This document shows positions 24,229 to 34,600 of a stretch of DNA of 64,000 nucleotides, one piece after another; the first letter of the stretch is position 1; every line of letters starts with the position of its first letter. The notes beneath the pieces were generated by a model. That model saw nothing but the letters and a program-made list of their open reading frames with translations. It was not told where the DNA came from and did no database searches. The translations under genes and the position numbers were made by a program. The stretch is from positions 107,155,319 to 107,219,318 of the forward strand of contig CP136066.1 in NCBI GenBank assembly GCA_032622095.1. Reading direction: 5' to 3'. The stretch comes from Siphonodentalium dalli (lineage: Eukaryota; Mollusca; Scaphopoda; Gadilida; Siphonodentaliidae).

Positions 24229-24955
24229 CAAAACTAGTCCAACAAATTAGACGATTCGGATTAAGACCTATTTTAATATTTGGACATTTATGTGGTCTTA
24301 ATCGTCCAACAAAGGACGTGAAAACTAGCAAAGCGTAGAACCCGATAATTCGATTGGCAAGGACATGCCCCTTTAACTTACACTGTTCACGTCTAATGAC
24401 ACAAATAAAACTACAAATAAAAAACACATACCTTTTGTTGGAATGTTAAATATCATGACTGAACTAACTAGCATAAATTTGTGTCACTATTAATCCATAT
24501 AATTTTATAACAACTCAACCGACAGAAATATTCAAACCCGTCTACGCTAGCGAACACATACGAAAGCACGTGCATGCGTAATAGATCAGAAATCTGGGAA
24601 AACACGCGAAATTAACATAATTTATTTGTATTTGAAAATGGTGATATGTTTTCCAATCCGGGATTAAACTAACAAATCTGTAATTCTGACAACTTTTATA
24701 TCACAATCTATGTGTGAACACAAAGAATACTATCTCCGCTAAAGGTATAAGACTAATGTATTTGTAGATAATTTAAGAGAAAATGGTATTTTGATGGGGT
24801 CATATCGGTGGTCACTGATGTTGACCTGCTTCAAAATTTGTGTTAAGTTCGGGTCTTTTATTAGAATATAAGGATTAATACAATCGTAAATGTCCAAATA
24901 TTAAAATATGTATTAATCCGAATAGTCTAATTTGTTGGACTACTGCAAAACATGC
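24229..24955. mobile_element. ~720-bp terminal-inverted-repeat element
   Basis: The left end (GCAAAACTAGTCCAACAAAT, then TAGACGATTCGGATTAA) is mirrored at the right (TTAATCCGAATAGTC, then TAATTTGTTGGACTACTGC). A second internal TGGTCTTAATCGTCCAACAA repeats the end in shortened form. No transposase frame. Confidence 0.6.
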
Positions 24956-25350
24956 AGCGCTCTGACATGGTATTAAACCAATGATTTGTCATTTTTACTG
25001 ACAGGCCGCGGATCAAAAGCCTACCGTGAATGATTGACAGCGGTGTCAATTAACTCAAATACAACAGGGGCGTGTCTTCGGTGTATCCCAAAGCTTCCAA
25101 CACAGAATTCTCGATTGAACACGTGCCGTCATAACTTCGTCGGTTTTGATTGGCTACTAGTAGGTGACAGCGTGCACTGCAATGACCACTCGATGAGGTC
25201 GTGTTACTTTCATGATGATATAATAATGAAATCGTAGTCAATGTGGCTTCGAAGAGATACTTGTATACCGGTACGAGATCTACGTTTCAGTAATTGTCCG
25301 CTATTGTATAGACAAGCATATAATATACCAATAACTTTATTTTGGAGGAC

Positions 25351-25474
25351 GTTATGGTTTATTAACGGCCCTCCAGAAATGATTAACAGCCCGAGGGGTT
25401 CATTAAAGACGAAGTCGAGGGCCTTTAATGGCCCGAGGGCTGTTAATCATTTCTGGAGGTCGGTTATTAAAACT
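25351..25474. repeat. ~125-bp palindrome with a CCCGAGGG core
   Basis: CCTCCAGAAATGATTAACAG...CCCGAGG is mirrored by CCCGAGGGCTGTTAATCATT...CTGGAGG. Confidence 0.7.
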
Positions 25475-25897
25475 AATGCCCGACAAAATCAAGTTATTAC
25501 TATTATTACCACTCTCTGAAATGAAACCCAACTAGAACATAGATGAGTGAGTAAGCAGCAATTTATGTCAAATGAAATAATAACTCTTTTAATAATTTGG
25601 TGTTAATTCTGAATTTTGTCACAAAGCAGTGAACATTAACTTAGCAGTCTAAGTTCTGAACAGTATCTGAGAACTCATCATTTCCCATAATAGTTCGGCG
25701 TAAAATTTCCGCAAAAGAGAGGCCAGTTCATCAGGAGAAATTTGGAAGAAATCACATTGCTTATTCCTGTTTGCAAGCCATTCTGAGAATTTTCTCACTC
25801 CCCACTGGGTTGATTTTGTTGTCGATGCTGGTTTTTAAAACTGTTTTCATGAGAATTTAAGACTCCTCATCTATGTGTCCATGTGTCGTCTGTTTGT

Positions 25898-26000
25898 TGT
25901 CAAACCGGAAGCGGGCCATTAGTATCGTTAACACATAACTTCCGGTTTGTCAAATCGGAAGCGGGCCATTAATATCGTTAACGCATAACTTCCGGTTTGA
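25898..26000. repeat. Tandem duplication of ~52 bp
   Basis: GTCAAACCGGAAGCGGGCCA...AACACATAACTTCCGGTTTG occurs twice in a row. Each unit is itself bounded by inverted CCGGAAG / CTTCCGG. Confidence 0.65.
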
Positions 26001-26002
26001 TG

Positions 26003-26027
26003 CCCCCCCCCCCCCCCCCCCCCCCCC
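26003..26027. repeat. Poly-C tract (25 C)
   Basis: Uninterrupted C run. Exact length is liable to sequencing error. Confidence 0.8.
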
Positions 26028-26130
26028 TCATGTACGACTAAAAAATAATTTCACTCATTTGATATCGTTTGGTCCTGAAATGGCCAGAAAAAAGTTTTTT
26101 GAGATTTAAATTTTCTTGTTATTAATTTTT

Positions 26131-27218
26131 AGCTCAACTTAGTTTGAGCTATTGCCATGGTTTGGCGTCCGTCGTCCGTGTGGCCGTCAACAATTTCCTT
26201 TGGTGCGGGCTACAGGTCGTACCTTTGGTCTGATCTTTATGAGATTTGTCATGAATGTTGACATTGACATGTAGATGGGAACGAGTCATTTTGGTGTCAT
26301 TCGGCCAAAAAACATGGCCACTGGCGGCCATCTTGGATTTCAAAATTCAATCCATTGGCACGGGCTACAGGTCGTACTGTTCGTCTGATCATCATGAAAT
26401 TTGTCATGGATGTTAATATTGACATGTAGATGGGAACGAGTGAATTTGCCAGCAGCCATCTTGGATTTTACTCTTTGCATGACTAAATCCTTTGGCGCGG
26501 GCTACAGGTTGTACCTTTGGTCCGATGTTTATGAAATTTGTCATGAATGTTGCCATTGACATGTAGATGGGAACGAGTCATTTTGGGGTCGTTCGACCGA
26601 CAAACATGGCCGCTGGCAGCCATCTTGGATTTCAAATTTCAATCCATTGGCGCGGGCTACGGGTCGTACTGTTCGTCTGATCATCATGAAATATGTCATA
26701 GATGTTAATATTGACATGTAGATGGGAACGAGTGATTTTGGGGTCGTTCGGCCAAAAAACATGGCCGCCAGAAGCCATCTTGGATTTTACTCTTTGCATG
26801 ACTAAATCCTTTGGCACGGGCTACAGGTCGTAGCTTTGGTCGGAACTTCATGAAATTTGTCATGGATGTTAACAATGACATGTAGATGTGAACGAGTCAT
26901 TTTAGGGGCGTTCGGCCGAAAAACATGGCTGCTGGTGGTCATCTTGGATTTCAAAATTCAATCCATTGGCGCGGGCTACAGGTCGTACTGTTCGTCTGAT
27001 CATCATGAAATATGTCATAGATGTTAATATTGACATGTGGATGGGAACGAGTGATTTTGGGGTCGTTCGGCCAAAATACATGGCCGCCAGCAGCCATCTT
27101 GGATTTTACTCTTTGCATGACTAAATCCTTTGGCACAGGTTAGACATTTCAATTAGCACCTTTCCTATTCCTCCATTTACTGTCAACCATTAAATTATTC
27201 CCCTACCTAAGTTGAGCT
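26131..27218. mobile_element. AGCTCAACTTA element filled with ~160/319-bp repeats, copy 1
   Basis: Left end AGCTCAACTTAGTTTGAGCT, right end CCTAAGTTGAGCT. Between them tandem ~160-bp units alternate as dimers; the phrase GACTAAATCCTTTGGC recurs at 26481, 26800 and 27119 (319-bp spacing). Units share CATGGCCGCCAGCAGCCATC, CTACAGGTCGTAC and TTGACATGTAGATGGGAACG. No coding capacity. The last part (CATTTCAATTAGCACCTTTC onward) is a unique tail shared by all copies. Confidence 0.75.
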
Positions 27219-27234
27219 ACACTTTCATTTTTTT

Positions 27235-29370
27235 AGCTCAACTTACTTTTGTAAGTTTGAGCTATTGCCATGGTTTGGCGTCCGTCATCCGTGTGTGCGT
27301 GTGTCCGTCAACAATTTCCTTTGGCGCGGGCTACAGGTTGTACCTTTGGTCTGATCTTCATGAAATTTGTCATGAATGTTGACATTGACATGTAGTTGGG
27401 AACGAGTCATTTTGGGGTCATTCGGCCAAAAAACATGGCCGCTGGCAGCCATCTTGGATTTCAAGATTCAATCCATTGGCGCGGCCTACAGGTCGTACTG
27501 TTCATCTGATCATCATGAAATTTGTCATTGATGTTAATAATGACATGTAGATGGGAACGAGTGATTTTGGGGTCGTTCGGCCAAAAAACATGGCTGCCAG
27601 CAGCCATCTTGAAATTTACTCTTTGCATGACTAAATCCTTTGGCGCGGGCTACAGGTCGTTGTTTTGGTCGGAAGTTTATGAAATTTGTCATGGATGTTA
27701 ACACTGTCATGTAGATGGGAACGAGTGATTTTGGAGTTGGTCGGCCAAAAAACATGGCCGCCAGCAGCCATATTGGATTTTACTCTTTGCATGACTAAAT
27801 CCTTTGGCGCGTGCTACAGGTTGTACCTTTGGTCTAATCTTTATGAAATTTGTCATGAATGTTGACATTGACATGTAGATGGGAACGGATCATTGTGGGG
27901 TCATTCGGCCAAAAAACATGGCCGCTGGTGGCCATCTTAGATTTCAAAATTCAATCCATTGGCGCGGGCTACAGGTCGTACTGTTCGTCTGATCATCATG
28001 AAATTTGTCATGGATGTTAATATTGACATGTAGATGGGAACGAGTCATTTTGGGGTTGTTCGGCCAATAAACATGGCCGCCAGCAGCCATCTTGGATTTT
28101 ACTCTTGGCATGACTAAATCCTTTGGCGCGGGTTACAGGTCGTTGTGTTTGTCGGAAGTTTATGAAATTTGTCATGTATGTTAACACTGACATGTAGATG
28201 TGAACGAGTGATTTTGGAGTCGTTCGGCCAAAAAAACATGGCCGCCAGCAGCCATCTTGGATTTTAATCTTTGCATGACTAAATCCTTTGGCACGGGCTA
28301 TAGGTTGCCTTTGGTCTAATCTTTATAAAATTTGTCATGAACGTTGACATGTAGATGGGAACGAATCATTGTGGGGTCATTCGGCCAAAAAACATGGCCG
28401 CTGGCGGCCATCTTGGATTTCAAAATTCAATCCATTGGCGCGGGCTACAGGTCGTACTGTTCGTCTGATCATCATGAAATTTGTCATGAATGATAACAAT
28501 GACATGTAGATGGGATCGAGTCGTTTTGGGGTCATTCGGTCAAAAAACATGGCCGCCAGCAGCCATCTTGGATTTTACTCTTTGCATGACTAAATCCTTT
28601 GGTGCGGGCTACAGGTCGTAGCTTTGGTCAGATGGTCATGAAATTTGTCATGAATTATAACAATGACATGTAGATGGGAACGAGTCGTTTTGGGGTCATT
28701 CGGTCAAAAAACATGGCCACCAGCATTTTACTCTTGGCATGACTAAATCCTTTGGCGTGGGCTACAGGTCATACCTTTGGTCTGATCTTTTTCTTTATTA
28801 AATTTGTCATGGATGTTAACACTGACTTGTAGATGGGAACGAGTGATTTTGGAGTCGTTCGGCCAAAAAACATGGCCGCCAGCAGCCATCTTGGATTTTA
28901 CTCTTTGCATGACTAAATCCTTTGGCACGGGCTACAGGTTGTACCTTTGGTGTAATCTTTATGAAATTTGTCATGAATGTTGGCATTGACATGTAGATGG
29001 GAACAAATCATTGTGGGGTCATTCGGCCAAAAAACATGGCTGCCAGCGGCCATCTTGGATTTCAAAATTCAATCCATTGGCGCAGTCTACAGGTTGTACT
29101 GTTCGTCTGATCATCATGAAATTTGTAGGTCGTAGCTTTGGTCAGATCTTCATAAAATTTGTCATGGATGTCGATTTGTCAATTATACGTAGATGGGAAC
29201 GAGTCCTTTTGTGGTCAATTGGCCAAAAAAAATGGCCACCAGCAGCCATCTTGTATTTTACTCTTTGCATCACTAAATCCTTTGGCGCAGGTTAGACATT
29301 TCAATTAGCACCTTTCCTATTCCTCCATTTACTGTCAACCATTAAATTATTCCCCTACCTAAGTTGAGAT
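27235..29370. mobile_element. AGCTCAACTTA element, copy 2 (longer array)
   Basis: Starts AGCTCAACTTACTTTTGTAA, ends CCTAAGTTGAGA with the shared tail. GACTAAATCCTTTGGC-type marks fall at 27629, 27793, 28112, 28277, 28588, 28741 and 28911, alternating about 155-170 and 311-319 bp, so monomers and dimers are mixed. About 13 monomers. It directly follows copy 1, separated by 16 bp. Confidence 0.75.
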
Positions 29371-29439
29371 ACAGTGTCATTGACACTTTCATTTTATTTA
29401 CAAAAAAAAAGTGATTTTTTTTTTCTTCACACATTTCAT

Positions 29440-30310
29440 TGTTTGTTCCTGAAATGGCCAGAAATGTCTGGGTTTTTTTAATTATGTATTATTATTTTTT
29501 CAAATGTCCAGGATTGGATATTCCCCCCCCCCCCCCCCCCCCAGCACCTACATGACAAAAAAATCAATGCATGGTTTTATTGCTTATTTTGCTTTTAATA
29601 TAGTCATGAAACAGAGAGAAATTAACTTCTTCTGAGAACAAGTTTTTTTGTCATGTAGGTGCTGGGTGGGGGGAAGATATCCTGACCTGGACATTCCCCC
29701 CCCCCCCCCCCCCCCCCCCCCACCCCAAACGCTGACTCAAAAAACTTGTTCTCAAAAGAAGTTAATTTCTCGCTGTTTCATGACTATATGAAGCAAAATA
29801 AGCGATAAAACCATAAGATAATTTTTTGTCATGTAGGTGCTGGATGAGGGGAAGATATCCTGACCTGGACATCCCCCCCCCCCCCCACCTCAAACCCTGA
29901 CTCAAACAACTTTTTCTCAGAAGAAGTTAATTTCTCGCTGTTTCATGACTATATAAAGCAAAATAAGCGATAAAACCATAAGATGATTTCTTTGTCATGT
30001 TGGTGCTGGGTGGGGGGAAGATATCCTGACCCATCCCACCCCAAACCCTGGATCAAACAACTTTTTCTCAGAAGACCTGGACATTTGAAAACAATTAAAT
30101 AAAATAAAAACAAATTTAAATCTCAAATGTCATTTTTCTGGCCATTTCAGGATCAAATAATTAAATGTGTGATAAAAAAAATTTGTGACTTGAAAACAAA
30201 TATAGTTTGATAAAAAAAAAAATGAGTGAAATTATTTTTTAGTCATATATGGGGGGAGATATCCAGGGTGGGGGGAGATATCCTAGGATAATTCCCCCCC
30301 CCCCCATCAT
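29440..30310. repeat. Poly-C-bearing tandem/inverted repeat block
   Basis: One inverted and about three direct ~170-bp units carry GTCATGTAGGTGCTGG (29650, 29828, 29994), GGGGGAAGATATCCTGACCT, poly-C (29523-29542, 29696-29721, 29873-29886, 30294-30305) and GAAGTTAATTTCTCGCTGTT. The block is bracketed by CCTGAAATGGCCAGAAA and TTTCTGGCCATTTCAGG. Confidence 0.65.
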
Positions 30311-30779
30311 TCACTATTATAGTTCACGAAGTTATTCTGGTTTCGTCAACTACCAAACCAGAATTTTAGTCAATTGTGGTTTATTTACTGCTACAAAGCC
30401 TATTAAATGTATTAATGATTCCATTTGCAATAATCGACATGTAGCAGACATTTATGGCAATATATTCGTGTGTAGTGTTTTACTCCATACATTAGGAAAC
30501 ACAACCACACGACCACACCGTGTGATACACATGTTCATTGTACCTGTATATATCATTAAAAAGTCTAACACCAGTCAAAAGCTGCAAATAAATTGCCTGA
30601 TTTGGAACGAACGAATGCGTAGATATGTGATATGAGATATGCGTGATATGAGAGTGGGGCAATGACACTAAATTAGTCATAGGTGATCGTAAATAAAACA
30701 AAAATTGAATGGTATAAAATCTACATATGCGATTCATCGTCTGTATACTTTTCGGCGTGGTGATTGTAATCTTCGCGTG

Positions 30780-30945
30780 TGCATTGATCCTTAACGCAAC
30801 ACGTTTAACGTAAACGCAGTCTGCGTTAAACTTCAACGCGGTCTGCATTAAACTTTAACGTACCATCAACACGTTATCAACGCAATGACCACGTTGCTAA
30901 AGCCTGAGGACCGCGTTAAAAGGGACACTTAATTTGAGAAGGTCT
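30780..30945. repeat. AACGCGGTC-type array, second locus
   Basis: Repeated GTTAAACTTCAACGCGGTCT, TCAACACGTT and GACCGCGTTAAAAGGGACAC phrases relate it to 21028-21265. Confidence 0.5.
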
Positions 30946-31601
30946 GTACCTGAACAAATGTATCCGGGGGAAGTCAGCATTTTGCATTCTGATCTTTATT
31001 CAGTGATCTAGAATCAGACTTTTCAGCACGACAAACTTGGTATCTGACCGGGTTCTGATTTTTGTCAGAATACACTGACCAGGTTGCGATCCCATGCAAG
31101 TCTGAAGGTAGTGCAGGGTTTCTTCTTTTCCACCATAGGTTCCGTCATAGATTAGCATGCCAACAGACCCGTTTAATCTCCCGCTTTGCACATGAGTCTG
31201 CTGATTTGATCATCGACACCCGCCTTTACCCCACAACCATCTAATCTAACGGTTTGTGCAAATACATGTACACGTAAAGACAAACATTTATTTCATAAGT
31301 TGGTAACAAGGAAGTCATTATATTACACTACGGCCGAGATTTCATCAATGTTGGTGTGATCTATTGTCTATCGTGATTGGACAAAGAAAACTTGCAGAAA
31401 TAACAAGTATATCCAGGGAATCAATATAAAATACAATCTTTAACTTCAGAATTCAAAGTATTCATACCGGTAATTTTTTTCTTAAGATGTATTCTGAGAA
31501 TGACATGTCATCGAAACCAAACCACCCGGCTATGTTCGAGGAGCAATAACTCTATAGTTTGTTGATCGAATGACTTCGGGAATTTCCGGTTTATTATTAA
31601 A

Positions 31602-31613
31602 ATGGTGGTGAAG
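31602..31613 (+). CDS. WDR61: WDR61 exon 1 (start, 4 codons), tentative
   Basis: ATGGTGGTGAAG followed by GTCACA. It supplies Met plus three residues before Tyr, the same spacing as vertebrate WDR61, is in phase 0 with exon 2, and has a strong Kozak context (A at -3, G at +4). The donor is weak (C at +3). An upstream ATG at 31570 opens an overlapping short frame ending at 31611. Confidence 0.5.
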
Positions 31614-34600
31614 GTCACAACGAATATTACCCTAGCTGTTTATATAAGCAATGCCGGCATATCTTACGGGATTCAATTATTTCAATTTGATATTATCAAA
31701 CTCCAGTGAATTCTAGAAACTTATTTCGAACTACTCAGGTGAAAGGAACTTTTCGGATACAAAAATTTCAAAATTTGCATAGGACGGGCCGAACCATGAT
31801 TGGCCCGTCCTATCTTAGGTCCTACAGACCCCACTTTTAGAGCCTAGCAGAAACCCTGGGTACAGTATACTTTAAGATATGCATAGAAATTTGTGGTCAT
31901 TGTGGCACCGAAGGGCAGTATTTTGGGCATCTTAAGAAAAAATATCATTTGCTTTGATTCACAATGATGTTCAAATCGTAGTTTCATTCCTGGGTCATTG
32001 ATATCTTTTTACCAATCAGTAAAAAATCATGATTGATTACGCAACAGTAGTTTGTCACAAGTTGTGCAACAATGCCTGTCAATTAGTTGACAGTGGAAAC
32101 AATAGGCATGACATTGATACACTCAGATTACATGTTGGGTGTGGTTACATTTTAACATGGCAACTGACATTAAGTGGGGTCTCCCCGGTGTTGAGTGTTT
32201 TGCTTATTGTATACTTGCATAATGTTTGTTTACATAACACTGCATTTGTTTACATAACAGAGAGTATGACATGTCAATAACATGCAATTTACGCGATATT
32301 TATGATTAGTATAAGAATAAAATTTGTCTAAAATATAATATTCTTTCTGTCTGTTTATGGTGGTTTTAATGGATTTGACTATTTTAACAGCAACTCTTGA
32401 TTCAATCATTAGCCTAATTAATTGGCAAGATTTCTAGTGAGTCAAATATTGGGACTTGATTTCTTCTAAAGTATATACTAGTACCATATCACAAGAATAG
32501 CCCGCTGCCACACAACATTTAAAGATACGGTAAGAGTTGGTGTTAAAATACAAATGAGAATGGACATGTTTTTGTTATCAGTAGAGATATAAATTTTAAA
32601 ACCATGAAGCAATGGCTGTGTGGTAAATTTTATGTGATATGGATGGTACTAAAGCCTTTTTACTCTCTTCTTTTCCAGTACTCCATCATATTCAAACAAG
32701 AACAAGGTCAGTCTAAATACTAATAACACATGCAAAATAGATCACTTGTGAGTCCAACAGATGGGCTGAACAGACATTTCCACAAGGCAGTTAATATCTT
32801 AATATTAGTTTTTCAAAGGGTGATAACAATTGTAACTAGCTTTTCTTGTCTATTTTTAACATGTGATATATAGATAGAACCGCATGAGTGTCTGGATTTT
32901 GACGAAATTATCGCACGAGATTTGTTGGCGGAGCGATACCTCGAGTGCGGGACTCAGTCCCGCAAGAGAGGTATCGCGTTCCGCCAACAAATCGAGTGCG
33001 ATAATTTCGTCAAAATCCAGACACTCATGCGGTTCTATTTTTATTACATATCTCTGTATCATAGTAAGTTGACTCACAATCATACATCTCCGGTACAGAA
33101 AATGTGAATTTAATTGAGTTTTAACACTGAATGAAATAGTTCGTCGACAGATTGCACTAGTGCGATTCTGAGAATTATCACACGACTGGAAAATCGTGCG
33201 ATCATGCGAATTACTGTGATAGATATGTAATAAATAGTTTTATGCTTTGATCCAAAAATGAAGGGCATTCGTTATTTCTGGTGATACCGTGTTCTAGCAA
33301 TGGATTCTCCATTTCAGTTATAAAAGTATATGTTGGAATGATCTAATATTAATCTGGTGGAATGTTCAGGAAATATAAGCAGACGTGTGCATAATACAAG
33401 TACAGAAGGTTTCCTAATAATTGGTGCGAAATGTTCAGATAAAAAATAAATGGTTGTTGAACTTTTTATCTGAACATTTCCTAATGGAACTGGTTAAAAG
33501 AAGGATACATGATTTTAGCCCAACTTTACTTGTCAAGTTGGAGCTATTGCCATGGTTTTTGGTATCCGTCGTCTGTGTGTGCATGTTGTTCATCAGCAAT
33601 TTCCTTCAGCACAGGCTACAGGTCGTACTTCTGGTCAGATCATTATTAGCTCAACTTACTTTGTAAGTTTGAGCTCTCTCTCTGTAGCTTTGGACTGATC
33701 TTTATGAAATTTGTCATGAATGTTGACATTGACATGTAGATGGGAACGAGTCATTTTGGGGTCATTCGGTCAAAAAACATTGCCACTGGTGGCCATCTTG
33801 GATTTCAAAATTAAATCCATTGGCTTGGGCTACAGGCCATACTGTTTGTGTGATCATCATAAAATTTGTCAAGAATGTTGACATTTACATGTAGATGGGA
33901 ACGAGTCATTTTAGGATCATTCGGCCAAAAAACATGGCCGCCGTCAGCCATCTTGGATTTTACTCTTTGCATCACTAAATACTTTCGCGCTGGCTACAGG
34001 TCGTATCTTTGGTCGGATCTTTATGAAATTTGTCATGAATTTTGATATTGACATGTAGATGGGAACGAGTCATTTTGGGGTCATTCAGCCAAAAAACATG
34101 GCTGCTGGTAGCCATCTTGGATTTCAAATTTGAATCCATTGGCGCGGGCTACAGGCCGTACTGTTTGTCTGATCATCATAAAATTTGTCGTGAATGTTGA
34201 CATTTACATGTAGATGGGAACGAGTCATTTTAGGATCATTCGGCCAAAAAACATGTCCGCTGGTGGCCATCTTGGATTTTACTCTTTGCATCACTAAATC
34301 CTTTGACACATCCTACAGACCACATCTCTGATCCGATCATCACCAAACTTCATAAGGATCATCGGGGTGACCTCTAGATGGGTATGAGTCATTTTGGGGT
34401 CATTTGGCCAAAAAACATGGCCGCCGGCAGCCATATTGGATTTTACTCTTTGCATCACTAAAATACTTTTGACACACCCTAGTACCCTACATACCACATC
34501 CCTGATCTGATCATCACCAAACTTCACATGGATCATCGGGGTGACCTCTTGATGGGAACGAGTCATTTTGGGGTCAATCGGCAAAACAATATGGCCACCA

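Noticed and set aside
26149-29295. Many short open frames with shared peptides on both strands
   Set aside because: They follow the ~160-bp repeat periodicity, occur on both strands and have no start, domain or splice logic; they are shadows of the tandem array.
30249-30635. 128-residue open frame
   Set aside because: Starts in G/C homopolymer repeat and runs into low-information sequence; no domain or splice context.
32856-33107. Overlapping frames on both strands with similar peptides
   Set aside because: The sequence is a palindrome, so each frame is mirrored; no coding signature.
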